Positions 46,689 to 56,069 are shown, counted from the stretch's first letter. The stretch is 64,000 nucleotides of DNA from Acidobacteriota bacterium (GCA_018970175.1 JAGWWV010000006.1:1-64000); one strand, 5' to 3'. Notes: generated by a model not told the origin, from the sequence alone. A program made the numbers and translations.

Positions 46689-47615
46689 ATGACAAAGAAC
46701 GCCTGGGGCGTCGGCCTCGCAACGATCGGCACCGACGGTGCGGTTCTCGACACGCGTTTCCGCGCGCTCGGTTGGGGTGACGCCGTTCCCGCCGATGCGC
46801 CGCAGGGCAGTATCGACAGCGCTGCGCCGGGCGACCCCGAACGCGGTGTCACGTTCCAGCCGGTTCGCATCGTCGTCGACACATCCGCCGCACCGCAGAG
46901 CGCGAGCGACGTGTACCTGCGCCTGCATCTGTTGTCGCATCGTCTTGCGCGTCCCCGCACGTTGAACCTCGACGGCGCATTCGGGTTGCTCACCAACGTC
47001 GCGTGGACGAGCCACGGACCCGTTGCCATCGACCAGCTCGACAGCATTTCGTGGAACTTTGCCCGGCGCGGCGCACATCTCGTGGTGAACGGCGTCGACA
47101 AGTTCCCCCGAATGACCGACTACGTCGTGCCATCCGGGGTTCGTATCGCCGACGCGAGCCGTGTTCGTCTCGGAGCGCACCTTGCCGCCGGCACGACCGT
47201 GATGCACGAGGGATTCTGCAACTTCAACGCGGGGACGCTCGGCGCGTCGATGGTCGAGGGTCGCATCTCGGCCGGTGTGGTCGTCGGCGACGGCAGCGAC
47301 ATCGGCGGTGGTGCCAGCATCATGGGAACCCTCTCTGGTGGCGGCAAGGAGATGATCACCGTCGGCGAGCGCTGCTTGCTCGGAGCGAATTCCGGTCTCG
47401 GCATCTCGCTCGGCGACGACTGCGTGATCGAAGCGGGTCTCTACGTGACGGCCGGAACGGTCGTTCGTCTACCTGACGGTGGCACCGTGAAGGCCCGCGA
47501 ACTGTCGGGTGCGAACAACCTCCTGTTCCGCCGCAACAGCACCACCGGCGCAGTCGAGGCAGTGCAGCGACAGGGCACGTGGGGCGGTCTCAACGCCGCG
47601 CTCCACAAGAACTGA
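46689..47615 (+). CDS. dapD: 2,3,4,5-tetrahydropyridine-2,6-dicarboxylate N-succinyltransferase (actinobacterial type)
   Basis: [67 protein letters not shown] aggag upstream. Confidence 0.9.
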   Translation: MTKNAWGVGLATIGTDGAVLDTRFRALGWGDAVPADAPQGSIDSAAPGDPERGVTFQPVRIVVDTSAAPQSASDVYLRLHLLSHRLARPRTLNLDGAFGLLTNVAWTSHGPVAIDQLDSISWNFARRGAHLVVNGVDKFPRMTDYVVPSGVRIADASRVRLGAHLAAGTTVMHEGFCNFNAGTLGASMVEGRISAGVVVGDGSDIGGGASIMGTLSGGGKEMITVGERCLLGANSGLGISLGDDCVIEAGLYVTAGTVVRLPDGGTVKARELSGANNLLFRRNSTTGAVEAVQRQGTWGGLNAALHKN

Positions 47616-47616
47616 C

Positions 47617-48168
47617 ATGACGCCCGACGATCTCTCGGCCCTCATCCGTTCACGGCGCAGCAGCCTGCTCATCGATGCCCAGCGCGAGGTCCCGCGGACC
47701 GTCGTCGAAGAGTTGCTCGAACTTCTCACGTGGGCGCCGAACCACAAGCGCACCTGGCCTTGGCGGCTCGCGGTGTTGACGGGCGACACGCGCCGGACCC
47801 TCGGCGAGTCGATCGCCGACGTAATGGCCGCACAGGGCAACGACGCGCCGAAGGTGGAAAAGACCCGCGCGAAGTACCTGCGTTCGCCACTCGTGATCGC
47901 AGTCGGTGCAGCACCCGGTGACAGCCCCGAACGCACCGCCGAGAACCGTTACGCGGTTGCTGCCGGCGTGCAGAACATGCTGCTTGCCGCCCACGCACAC
48001 GGCCTCGCTGCGTTGTGGGGCTCGCCGATGCGTGGTGCGAATGCTGCGATCAACACCGTGTGTGGTTTCGCTTCCGACACCGAGGTACTCGGACTGATCT
48101 ATCTGGGCTGGCCAACCGGTGCCGTCGAATCGCCGGGTCGCCCCGCGCCCGACGTCAACTGGTTGTGA
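47617..48168 (+). CDS. Nitroreductase family protein
   Basis: LIRSRRSSLLIDAQREVPRTVVEELLELLTWAPNHKRTWPWRLAVL; GVQNMLLAAHAHGLAALWGSP. Confidence 0.88.
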   Translation: MTPDDLSALIRSRRSSLLIDAQREVPRTVVEELLELLTWAPNHKRTWPWRLAVLTGDTRRTLGESIADVMAAQGNDAPKVEKTRAKYLRSPLVIAVGAAPGDSPERTAENRYAVAAGVQNMLLAAHAHGLAALWGSPMRGANAAINTVCGFASDTEVLGLIYLGWPTGAVESPGRPAPDVNWL

Positions 48169-48174
48169 CGCCGC

Positions 48175-49785
48175 CTACGGCTGGTAAACGCCGAACACCT
48201 CGCGCAGGGCGTCGCTGACCTCGCCGAGCGTGGCGTTGGCGCGCAGCGCTTCCTTCATCGGGTACAGCAGGTTCTGTGTTCCGCGCGCGGCGGCCGTGAC
48301 GTCGGCAAGTTTCGTCTCGACCAACTTCGTGTCGCGGTCGGCCTTGAACTTCTTCAGGCTGGCAACCTGCTCGACCTGCAGTTTCGGGTCGATGGGGAAC
48401 GCTTTCGGCTCGGGCTCGACATCGACCTTGAACTTGTTGACACCGACGATGACCCGCTCGTCGTCGTCGATCGACTTCGTGTACTCGTAGGCGGCCTGCT
48501 CGATTTCATCCATCTGGAAGCCCTGCTCGATGGCCGAGACCGCGCCGCCCATTTCGTCGATGCGCTCGATGTACTGCCACGCCAGCGCCTCGACTTCGTC
48601 GGTCAACTTCTCGACGAAGTACGACCCGGCCAGCGGGTCGGGCGTGTCTGCGACACCGCTTTCGTAGCCGATGATCTGCTGCGTACGCAGTGCGATGCGC
48701 GCGGCCTCTTCGGTGGGAAGGCTGATCGCCTCGTCGTAGCCATTGGTGTGGAGGCTCTGCGTACCACCGAGCACCGCGGCCATCGACTGGATGGCCACGC
48801 GCACGACGTTGTTCAACGGCTGCTGCGCGGTCAGCGTGCTGCCGCCGGTTTGGGTGTGGAAGCGCAGCAACTTGCTCGATTCCTTTTGTGCCCCGAAGCG
48901 ATCGGTCATGATGCGGTACCACATGCGCCGCGCGGCGCGGAACTTGGCGACTTCCTCGAAGAAGTTGTTGTGGCCGTTCCAGAAGAAGCTGAGACGCGGC
49001 GCAAAGTCGTCGACCTTGAGACCAGCGTCTACCGCCGCCTGTACGTAGGCGATCGCATTGGCGATGGTGAAGGCGATTTCCTGAACTGCGGTGCTGCCCG
49101 CTTCGCGAATGTGGTAGCCCGAAATCGAGATGGTGTTCCACTTCGGTACGTGCTTCGAGCAGTACTCGAAGATGTCGGTGATGACACGCATCGACGGCCG
49201 CGGCGGGTAGATGTACGTGCCGCGGGCGATGTATTCCTTCAGCAGGTCGTTCTGGATGGTGCCGCTGATGGCGCTGGCCGGAACACCTTGTTCCTCGGCG
49301 ACGAGTTCGTACATGAGGAGGAGAATCGCGCCCGTCGAGTTGATGGTCATCGACGTCGAGACCTTGTCGAGGGGCAGGCCCGACAGGAGAATTCGCATGT
49401 CGGCCATCGAGTCGATGGCGACGCCAACCTTGCCCACTTCACCCTCGGCGCGGGGGTGGTCGGAGTCGTAGCCCATCTGCGTCGGCAGGTCGAAGGCGCA
49501 CGACAGGCCGGTCTGGCCCGCCTGAAGGAGGAACTTGAAGCGCTCGTTCGTCGATGCGGCGGTGCCGAAGCCGGCGTACTGGCGCATGGTCCACAACTTG
49601 CCCCGGTACATCGTCGGGTAGACGCCACGCGTGTAGGGCGGCTTGCCCGGTTCACCCAGCTGCGAGGCTGCGTCCCAGCCGTTCAGTGATTCCGCGGTGT
49701 AGAGCGGCGCGATCGGAATACCCGAGTCGGTCTTCGGCCAGTCAGTTGTCGATGAAGCGGAAACGTCTGCGGTGGGGTCAGCCAT
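48175..49785 (-). CDS. Acyl-CoA (methylmalonyl-CoA-type) mutase large subunit without C-terminal B12 domain
   Basis: [79 protein letters not shown] ends before a cobalamin-binding domain. Confidence 0.9.
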   Translation of the reverse strand: MADPTADVSASSTTDWPKTDSGIPIAPLYTAESLNGWDAASQLGEPGKPPYTRGVYPTMYRGKLWTMRQYAGFGTAASTNERFKFLLQAGQTGLSCAFDLPTQMGYDSDHPRAEGEVGKVGVAIDSMADMRILLSGLPLDKVSTSMTINSTGAILLLMYELVAEEQGVPASAISGTIQNDLLKEYIARGTYIYPPRPSMRVITDIFEYCSKHVPKWNTISISGYHIREAGSTAVQEIAFTIANAIAYVQAAVDAGLKVDDFAPRLSFFWNGHNNFFEEVAKFRAARRMWYRIMTDRFGAQKESSKLLRFHTQTGGSTLTAQQPLNNVVRVAIQSMAAVLGGTQSLHTNGYDEAISLPTEEAARIALRTQQIIGYESGVADTPDPLAGSYFVEKLTDEVEALAWQYIERIDEMGGAVSAIEQGFQMDEIEQAAYEYTKSIDDDERVIVGVNKFKVDVEPEPKAFPIDPKLQVEQVASLKKFKADRDTKLVETKLADVTAAARGTQNLLYPMKEALRANATLGEVSDALREVFGVYQP

Positions 49786-49880
49786 AGACCCCAAATCGTA
49801 GGGTTTGCGGCGCGGCGAGGTGCAGTCTGCGTCAAGATTCGCGCCGAGAAAGCACAACGAAGAGGCGTAGTGTTGGGGCC

Positions 49881-50699
49881 ATGGCAGTCACCGACGCACC
49901 CAGTGTCCCCATGATCGACGGAATCCCGCTCACACCGAAGCCGCTCGACTTCGTGTCGATCCCCAAGTTCGACAACTTCGAAGACGAGCGCCGTCACCGC
50001 AAGGAACGCCTCGCCGGTGCGCTGCGCATCTTCGGCAAGTTCGGATTCTCCGAGGGTGTCGCTGGCCACATCACCGTGCGCGACCCCGAGTTCACCGACC
50101 ACTTCTGGGTCAATCCGTTCGCCATGTCGTTTCGGCAAATCAGCGTCAGCGACTTGATTCTCGTCAACCACGACGGCGACGTCGTCTACGGATCTCGCCC
50201 CGTCAACCGCGCCGCCTTCGTGTTGCACGCCGCGGTGCACAAGGCCCGCCCCGACATCAACGCTGCTGCGCACGCCCACTCGGTGTACGGCAAGTCGTGG
50301 TCGTCGCTCGGCCGCCTGCTCGACCCCATCACGCAGGACTCATGCGCGTTCTACAACGATCACGTCCTCATCGACGACGTCGGCGGCAAGGTGGTGTTCG
50401 AAATCGAAGATGGGATTCGCTTCGCGGAATGCTTCGGCAACTACAAGGCCGCCATCCACCAGAACCACGGACTCTTCACGACCGGCGACACCGTCGACGC
50501 CGCCGCATATGCCTTCATCACGATGGAGCGCACGTGTCAGGCCCAGTTGATGGCCGAGGCCGCGGGTAAGCCGAAATTGATTCCCCACGAATGGGCCGAG
50601 TACACGCGCAACAACACCGCGCACCAGGCGGCGATGTGGCTCAACTTTCAGCCACTCTGGGACGACATCGTGGCGTCCGACCCCGACCTCTTCAACTAA
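49881..50699 (+). CDS. Class II aldolase/adducin family protein
   Basis: [45 protein letters not shown]. Confidence 0.9.
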   Translation: MAVTDAPSVPMIDGIPLTPKPLDFVSIPKFDNFEDERRHRKERLAGALRIFGKFGFSEGVAGHITVRDPEFTDHFWVNPFAMSFRQISVSDLILVNHDGDVVYGSRPVNRAAFVLHAAVHKARPDINAAAHAHSVYGKSWSSLGRLLDPITQDSCAFYNDHVLIDDVGGKVVFEIEDGIRFAECFGNYKAAIHQNHGLFTTGDTVDAAAYAFITMERTCQAQLMAEAAGKPKLIPHEWAEYTRNNTAHQAAMWLNFQPLWDDIVASDPDLFN

Positions 50700-50700
50700 A

Positions 50701-50751
50701 AGGGTTCTCGGTGTGAATTGACTCGGATTTCGCCACACGACACACCGAGAA
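50701..50751 (+). repeat. Left terminal inverted repeat of EamA cassette (outer 33 bp exact match to right end)
   Basis: AGGGTTCTCGGTGTGAATTGACTCGGATTTCGC at 50701-50733; also an internal inverted repeat TTCTCGGTGTG...CACACCGAGAA (50705-50715 / 50741-50751). Confidence 0.95.
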
Positions 50752-51578
50752 TCCCTACGTACGAACCGGAGATCCTGTTTCTCCTGTCGGCTGTTGCGCT
50801 GAATTCGGGTAACGCGATCGCAAAGGCACAATTCGACACCGCGAACCCCGCCTCTCTTGCGTGGCTACGGATGTTCGGTGCGATGGTGGTCGCCACCGCG
50901 ATTGCAGGCCCACGAAAACTCCGCGCGAAATCCTGGACACGAGAATCGTTGCGTGCCGCGGCAGTTTTCGGACTCTCGACCGGGTTGACGAGCACGTTCT
51001 TCTACCTTGCCATCGATCGCCTGCCGTTGGGCAAGGGCGTCGCCATTGAATTCATCGGGCCGATCACCGTGGCGGCCGTCCTGACACGTTCCCGCCGCAA
51101 TGCAATTGCTCTCGTGTGCGCAATCGCCGGCGTCGCGATCTTGAGCAGAGTGGAAATCGGTGATGAGCCCCTTGGGGTGCTGTTCATTCTCCTTGCCGCT
51201 GCGTCGTGGGCCGTTCACATCGTGTCGGGGGCGAAGGTTGCGCGCGGCCACTCGGGAATCGACGGCCTTGCAATGGCATTCATCTTCGGAACGATCTTCA
51301 CGATTCCGTTCGGCCTCTCAGACGCCGATGCGGTCGCATCGCATCTCTGGCTCATTCCCCTCGGACTTGCGGTCGGAACGTTGTCGAGCGTCACGAGTTA
51401 CGGAATCGACCAGCGCATCCTTCGGAAAGTCACCGTCCGCCACTACTCGGTACTCCTCGCGATGTTGCCGATCGTCTCGAGTCTCTTTGGCTACGTGGTC
51501 TTCGACCAGACCCCGACGGGATGGGACCTGGTGGGTGGCATCTTCATCATCGCGGGCATTGCGCTGCAGGAGCGCTGA
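50718..51578 (+). CDS. EamA/DMT-family transporter (RhtA-like)
   Basis: TTG start inside the left TIR is the only canonical start after the in-frame TAA at 50697; multi-TM, LNSGNAIAKAQFDTANPASLAWLRMFGA; FFYLAIDRLPLGKGVAIEFIGPITVA. Confidence 0.85.
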   Translation: MTRISPHDTPRIPTYEPEILFLLSAVALNSGNAIAKAQFDTANPASLAWLRMFGAMVVATAIAGPRKLRAKSWTRESLRAAAVFGLSTGLTSTFFYLAIDRLPLGKGVAIEFIGPITVAAVLTRSRRNAIALVCAIAGVAILSRVEIGDEPLGVLFILLAAASWAVHIVSGAKVARGHSGIDGLAMAFIFGTIFTIPFGLSDADAVASHLWLIPLGLAVGTLSSVTSYGIDQRILRKVTVRHYSVLLAMLPIVSSLFGYVVFDQTPTGWDLVGGIFIIAGIALQER

Positions 51579-51585
51579 GCCAGAT

Positions 51586-51636
51586 TTCTCGGTGCACGCA
51601 GTCGCGAAATCCGAGTCAATTCACACCGAGAACCCT
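51586..51636 (-). repeat. Right terminal inverted repeat of EamA cassette
   Basis: gcgaaatccgagtcaattcacaccgagaaccct at 51604-51636 is the exact reverse complement of 50701-50733; internal TTCTCGGTG (51586-51594) pairs with CACCGAGAA (51624-51632). Confidence 0.95.
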
Positions 51637-52161
51637 CTAGGAGCCGGTGAGGGCGCGCCACGAATCCGGCATCGCGTTGCGCGCCGCATCGGGTGTCATG
51701 CGCAGCGTCGCCTCAGGCACGAGGTCGGCGATATGGCGACCCTCGCCGTAGTGCGCAGTGACGTGGGAAACACCGGCGAACAACGCCCTGCGGGCAGCGA
51801 CGAGATCTGACGGCGGTGACGAGTCGAGCCAACCCCAAATCGTGAGAGCCAAACGCAGATCGTGCACGACCGGGGCGCGACCGTACAGCGAGGCGCGACG
51901 CAAAGCGATATTGATGCTGCCGCGAACGGCGTCGTCGACGTTCTCGCCCGTCTGCACCTTGATCTCGGGGCGCAGAGCAGCGGCGATCTTCAGCACGAAA
52001 CCCTGGTCGGGACCCTGGTAACCGAGCCGCTTGCCCGCGGGCTGGCGGCCGTCGATCTCACCCTTGCGGCCGGGCTTCCATGACCCGGGAACATATTGGG
52101 GCGACTCGTAGGCGGGAGTTTGTCCGGCGGTGAACTCGGGGGCGTAGCGCGGTGCGGCCAT
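51637..52161 (-). CDS. Conserved hypothetical protein of actinobacterial type
   Basis: MAAPRYAPEFTAGQTPAYESPQYVPGSWKPGRKGEIDGRQPAGKRLGYQGPDQGF; start set at 52161 with TACTCT box 7 nt upstream. Confidence 0.75.
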   Translation of the reverse strand: MAAPRYAPEFTAGQTPAYESPQYVPGSWKPGRKGEIDGRQPAGKRLGYQGPDQGFVLKIAAALRPEIKVQTGENVDDAVRGSINIALRRASLYGRAPVVHDLRLALTIWGWLDSSPPSDLVAARRALFAGVSHVTAHYGEGRHIADLVPEATLRMTPDAARNAMPDSWRALTGS

Positions 52162-52178
52162 GTCCCCGAGAGTAGCCG

Positions 52179-53768
52179 TCAGCCGTGGAGCAAGCCGTAA
52201 ACGAGCGACTCCTCTAGCGCCTGCCACGACGCCTGGATGATGTTTGGCGACACACCGATCGTGGTCCACGAACGCTCGCCGTTCGTCGCGTCGATGAGAA
52301 CACGCGTCACCGCTCCCGTTGCCGTCGCACCGTCGAGGATGCGCACCTTGTAGTCGGTGAGGTGAATCTTCGCGAGCTGCGGAAAGCGCGGCCCCAACGC
52401 AGCGCGCAGCGCCGAGTCGATGGCATTCACCGGTCCATTGCCCTCGGAAGTGTGGACGAAGCGTTCTTCGTTCACCCACACCTTCACGGTTGCCTCGGTG
52501 GTGAACGTGCCGTCGGCTGCCTCGTCGGTGATGACGCGCATCGATTCGACGGTGAAGAACGGGGACTCCCAACCCGCGGCACGGCGCATCAGCAGTTCGA
52601 GAGAAGCATCCGCGGCCTCGAAGTGATAGCCCTCGTGTTCGAGGCGCTTCAGGTCGTCGATCACCTGGTTGACCGCCGGGCCATCCATCGCCAGACCGAT
52701 TTCGTCGGCCTTCATCTGGATGGTCGCGCGACCCGCCATTTCGGACACGACGAACCGGGTGCCGTTGCCGACGAGTTCGGGATCGACGTGCTCGTAGGCG
52801 TCCTTCGCGCGTGCGATTGCAGACACGTGCAGACCGGCCTTGTGGGCGAATGCGGATGCACCGACGTACGGCGCCTGCGGATTCATCGGCCTGTTCAACA
52901 CCTCGGCGACGTGATGGCTGACCGGCGTGAGCCTGGGCATGTTCTCGTCGGGCAAGCAGCGGTAGCCCATCTTCAGCTGGAGGTTCGGGATGATGGTGGT
53001 GAGGTTGGCGTTGCCCGTGCGCTCGCCAAGACCGTTCAGTGTTCCCTGGACGTGGCGCACACCGGCGGCGACGGCGGAGATCGAGTTCGCGACCGCGCAA
53101 CCAGTGTCGTCGTGGCAGTGAATGCCGAGGACCGCGTCACCACCGATGTGCTTGCGCACCGCGGCAACGATTTCGCCGACCTCATGCGGCAGTGACCCGC
53201 CGTTGGTGTCGCACAACACGAGGTGCGTTGCGCCCTTCATGACGGCCGATTCGAGAACCCGCAACGAGAACTCGGGGTTGCGCTTGTAGCCGTCGAAGAA
53301 ATGCTCCATGTCGACGAGAACACGCCGACCGTTCGCCTTCAGGAACTCGACCGAATCGGCCACCATCGCGACACCCTCGTCGAGGGTGGTCTGCAGCGCG
53401 TGCTCGACGTGGTAGTCCCAGCACTTCGCCACGATGCACACGGCCGACGTTTCGGCTTCGATCAGGTTGCGCAACGTGACGTCGTCGTCGACCTTGCCCT
53501 TCGGACGGCGTGTCGAGCCGAAGGCAACCAGGGTTGAGTTCGCGAGTTTCAGTTCGTTCTTCGCACGCCGGAAGAACTCGATGTCCTTCGGATTGGCACC
53601 CGGCCACCCTCCCTCGATGAAGTGCACGCCGAGGAAATCGAGCTGCTCGGCGATGCGCAACTTGTCCTCGACCGTCGCCGACACGCCCTCGACCTGCATG
53701 CCGTCACGAAGCGTCGTGTCGAACACTTCCACGAAATTGCTCTCGGTCTGGTTGCTCTTGGTGCTCAT
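52179..53768 (-). CDS. cimA: Citramalate synthase
   Basis: FVEVFDTTLRDGMQVEGVSATVEDKLRIAEQLDFLGVHFIEGGWPGANPKDIEFF; HCHDDTGCAVANSISAVAAGVRHVQGTLNGLGERTGNANL. Confidence 0.92.
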   Translation of the reverse strand: MSTKSNQTESNFVEVFDTTLRDGMQVEGVSATVEDKLRIAEQLDFLGVHFIEGGWPGANPKDIEFFRRAKNELKLANSTLVAFGSTRRPKGKVDDDVTLRNLIEAETSAVCIVAKCWDYHVEHALQTTLDEGVAMVADSVEFLKANGRRVLVDMEHFFDGYKRNPEFSLRVLESAVMKGATHLVLCDTNGGSLPHEVGEIVAAVRKHIGGDAVLGIHCHDDTGCAVANSISAVAAGVRHVQGTLNGLGERTGNANLTTIIPNLQLKMGYRCLPDENMPRLTPVSHHVAEVLNRPMNPQAPYVGASAFAHKAGLHVSAIARAKDAYEHVDPELVGNGTRFVVSEMAGRATIQMKADEIGLAMDGPAVNQVIDDLKRLEHEGYHFEAADASLELLMRRAAGWESPFFTVESMRVITDEAADGTFTTEATVKVWVNEERFVHTSEGNGPVNAIDSALRAALGPRFPQLAKIHLTDYKVRILDGATATGAVTRVLIDATNGERSWTTIGVSPNIIQASWQALEESLVYGLLHG

Positions 53769-53791
53769 CTTTCGTCACTTTCCTTTTTTCC

Positions 53792-53822
53792 GGGAAAAAC
53801 AAAAGCCGCCCGGTGGGCGGCT
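53792..53822 (-). terminator. Intrinsic terminator in the cimA leader (attenuator)
   Basis: On - strand AGCCGCCC-ACC-GGGCGGCT followed by TTTGTTTTT. Confidence 0.88.
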
Positions 53823-53826
53823 GGCT

Positions 53827-53848
53827 GCGCACGGGGTGACCCGTGCGC
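53827..53848 (-). promoter_or_regulatory. Leader RNA hairpin GCGCACGGG-TCAC-CCCGTGCGC between the leader-peptide stop and the terminator
   Basis: 9-bp perfect stem, 4-nt loop. Confidence 0.8.
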
Positions 53849-53919
53849 TACGGAATAATGATGATGGCAGCGACGACGCCGAAGGACCCGAGGGTCGAAG
53901 CGGTGCGGGCTGTGGACAT
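53848..53919 (-). CDS. Regulatory leader peptide MSTARTASTLGSFGVVAAIIIIP* upstream of cimA
   Basis: 24 codons including Val-Val and four consecutive Ile codons (ATC ATC ATT ATT), stop TAG directly abutting hairpin plus terminator. Confidence 0.88.
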   Translation of the reverse strand: MSTARTASTLGSFGVVAAIIIIP

Positions 53920-54081
53920 CACGGGGCGTAGTCTGCCCCCGAAAATCGCGTTTCGTCAATGGGAGTCGCGAATTTCCTGCACTTCCAAGGGCCCTGGGGA
54001 GACCCGGGGCAGCTGTGGATATGTCTGGGGATTGTCACAGAAAGCGCACAGAGACGCCCCCGCAGGGCACCCTACGGACGC

Positions 54082-55002
54082 CTACTTCGCCAGTTCGCAC
54101 CAGTGCTTGTACTTGGGGATCTGCCCCCTGACGGCCTTGCCGTAGGTCTCGGCAACCTGCTTGGCGATGGGACCGGGACAGGGCACCTTGCGGTCGTCGA
54201 CCGAGTTGATGGCGCTCACTTCGGCGGCGGTGCCGACGCAGAAGATTTCTTCGGCGATGTAGAGGTCGGACCGGGCGATGTTGCCCTTGTCGACCTTGTA
54301 GCCGAGGTCTTCGAGGATGGAAATGACGCTGGCCTGGGTGATGCCCTCGAGAGCGCCTGCCGACAGCGGCGGCGTGATGACCGTGCCACCACGGACGACG
54401 AAGAGGTTCTCGCCGGTGCATTCACTGACGAGACCTTCGTTGTTCAGAAGGATCGCCTCGTCGTAGCCGGCCTTCAATGCTTCGACCTTGGCGAGCGACG
54501 AGTTGGCGTAGTTCGCAACGGTCTTGGCGGCCGGCGGGAGCATGTTGTGGTCGAGACGTTTCCACGAGGAAATCTTCATGCGGACGCCCTTGGTCATCGC
54601 GTCGTCACCGAGATACGCGCCCCACGGCCAGCATGCGATGGCGACATCGACACTGCACGGAAGCGTGTTGAGACCCATCTCGCCGTAGCCGTAGTACGCG
54701 ATCGGGCGGATGTAGCAGCCCGGAAGTCCGGTTGACGCAACGGTTTCCTTGGTTGCGTCGATGATCTGCTGCACGGTGTACGGGATGTCCATCCCGAGAA
54801 TGTGCGCACTGCGGAACAGACGCTCGATGTGTTCCGTCAGTCGGAACACGGCCGGGCCCTCGGCGGTTTCGTACGCACGGATACCCTCGAACACGCCGGT
54901 TCCGTAGTGCAGGGTGTGGGTGAGCACGTGAACCTTGGCGTCGTCCCAATTGACGAGCTTGCCGTTCATCCAAATTTTCGGCGTGGGAACGAGAGTGGGC
55001 AT
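54082..55002 (-). CDS. ilvE: Branched-chain amino acid aminotransferase
   Basis: [69 protein letters not shown]. Confidence 0.94.
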   Translation of the reverse strand: MPTLVPTPKIWMNGKLVNWDDAKVHVLTHTLHYGTGVFEGIRAYETAEGPAVFRLTEHIERLFRSAHILGMDIPYTVQQIIDATKETVASTGLPGCYIRPIAYYGYGEMGLNTLPCSVDVAIACWPWGAYLGDDAMTKGVRMKISSWKRLDHNMLPPAAKTVANYANSSLAKVEALKAGYDEAILLNNEGLVSECTGENLFVVRGGTVITPPLSAGALEGITQASVISILEDLGYKVDKGNIARSDLYIAEEIFCVGTAAEVSAINSVDDRKVPCPGPIAKQVAETYGKAVRGQIPKYKHWCELAK

Positions 55003-55029
55003 CCGGGAATCCTTTCGGGTCTTCGCAGA

Positions 55030-56025
55030 TTACTTGGCGGTCAGGCGCGCGACGATTGAGTTGGCGATTTCGACGGTGGAACCTGCCGTCGGTTCGGCAC
55101 ACGCCGCACGAACACGCGTCGCAGCGGCGTTTTCACCCAAAAAATCGAGCATGAGCGCAGCCGAAAGAATTGCGGCGGTGGGGTTCGCCTTGCCGGTGCC
55201 GACGATGTCGGGAGCCGATCCGTGCACGGGCTCGAACATCGAAGGCCCGGTACGCGCGGGGTTGAGGTTGGCCGACGAGGCCAAACCGATCCCACCACTG
55301 ACCGCTCCACCGAGGTCAGTGAGGATGTCGCCGAACAGGTTGTCGGTGACGATGACGTCGTAGCGCTGCGGGTCTTGCACGAAGTAGATGCATGCGGCAT
55401 CGACGTGGTTGTACGCGGTGCCGACGTTCGGGAATTCCTTCGCGACGATGTCGAACGTGCGTTGCCACAGGTCACCGGCGAACGTGAGCACGTTCGTCTT
55501 GTGAACCAACGTGACGTGCTTGCGCTCGCGCTTCGACGCCAGCTCGAAGGCGTAACGAACGCAGCGCTCGACACCCATGCGCGTGTTCACGCTTCCCTGC
55601 GTTGCGACCTCGTTTGCCGTTCCCTTGCGCAGAACACCACCCTCGCCCACGTACGGGCCTTCGGTGTTTTCCCGAATGACGATGAAGTCGTGCGGTGTGG
55701 TGTGGCCCGGGGCGGTTCCGACGAACGGGCGTTGGTTGACATAAAGATCGAGCTCGAAACGCATCTTGAGGAGCAGACCGCGTTCGATGACCCCCGGCGG
55801 AACGTCGGGTGTCCCCACCGCACCGAGAAGAATCGCGTCGAAGTCGCGCAGCTGGTTCAGCGTCGCGTCGGAGAGAATTTCGCCGTCGCGGAGGTAGCGC
55901 GCACCACCGAGGTCGAAGTCGGTCGTGTCGATGTCGACTCCGGCGGCCCGGATGACCTTCAATGCCTCGACGGTGACCTCGGGTCCGATGCCGTCGCCGC
56001 CGATGACTGCTATGCGATGTGCCAT
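55030..56025 (-). CDS. leuB: 3-isopropylmalate dehydrogenase
   Basis: [72 protein letters not shown]. Confidence 0.94.
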   Translation of the reverse strand: MAHRIAVIGGDGIGPEVTVEALKVIRAAGVDIDTTDFDLGGARYLRDGEILSDATLNQLRDFDAILLGAVGTPDVPPGVIERGLLLKMRFELDLYVNQRPFVGTAPGHTTPHDFIVIRENTEGPYVGEGGVLRKGTANEVATQGSVNTRMGVERCVRYAFELASKRERKHVTLVHKTNVLTFAGDLWQRTFDIVAKEFPNVGTAYNHVDAACIYFVQDPQRYDVIVTDNLFGDILTDLGGAVSGGIGLASSANLNPARTGPSMFEPVHGSAPDIVGTGKANPTAAILSAALMLDFLGENAAATRVRAACAEPTAGSTVEIANSIVARLTAK

Positions 56026-56033
56026 AGGCGGGC

Positions 56034-56061
56034 AGGCTAACGGCGAAGGCGTGGGTAGCCT
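56034..56061. promoter_or_regulatory. Divergent TAGCCT boxes for leuB (-) and greA (+)
   Basis: aggcta 56034-56039 (8 nt from ATG at 56025) and tagcct 56056-56061 (8 nt from ATG at 56070). Confidence 0.6.
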
Positions 56062-56069
56062 TTTTGCGT

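Larger units (their letters stand above)
50701..51636 (+). mobile_element. Candidate TIR-bounded cassette (936 bp) carrying a single EamA exporter gene; no transposase
   Basis: Perfect 33-bp inverted terminal repeats; flanked on each side by CTA (50696-50698, 51637-51639); abuts stop codons of both neighbours. Confidence 0.5.

Noticed and set aside
51637-53100. 487-aa minus-strand ORF taken as a single gene
   Set aside because: Only the last about 175 residues (from MAAPRYAPEF, start 52161) look like a protein; the upstream part is a shadow of cimA in another frame
53765-53959. 64-aa minus-strand ORF MTKRDFRGQTTPRDVHSPHRF...
   Set aside because: Different frame from the leader peptide; covers terminator and hairpin sequence, has no family features, and is better explained by the attenuator region
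53981-54002. GC hairpin gccctggggagacccggggc downstream of ilvE as intrinsic terminator
   Set aside because: Contains a GU wobble and has no T-run on the minus strand
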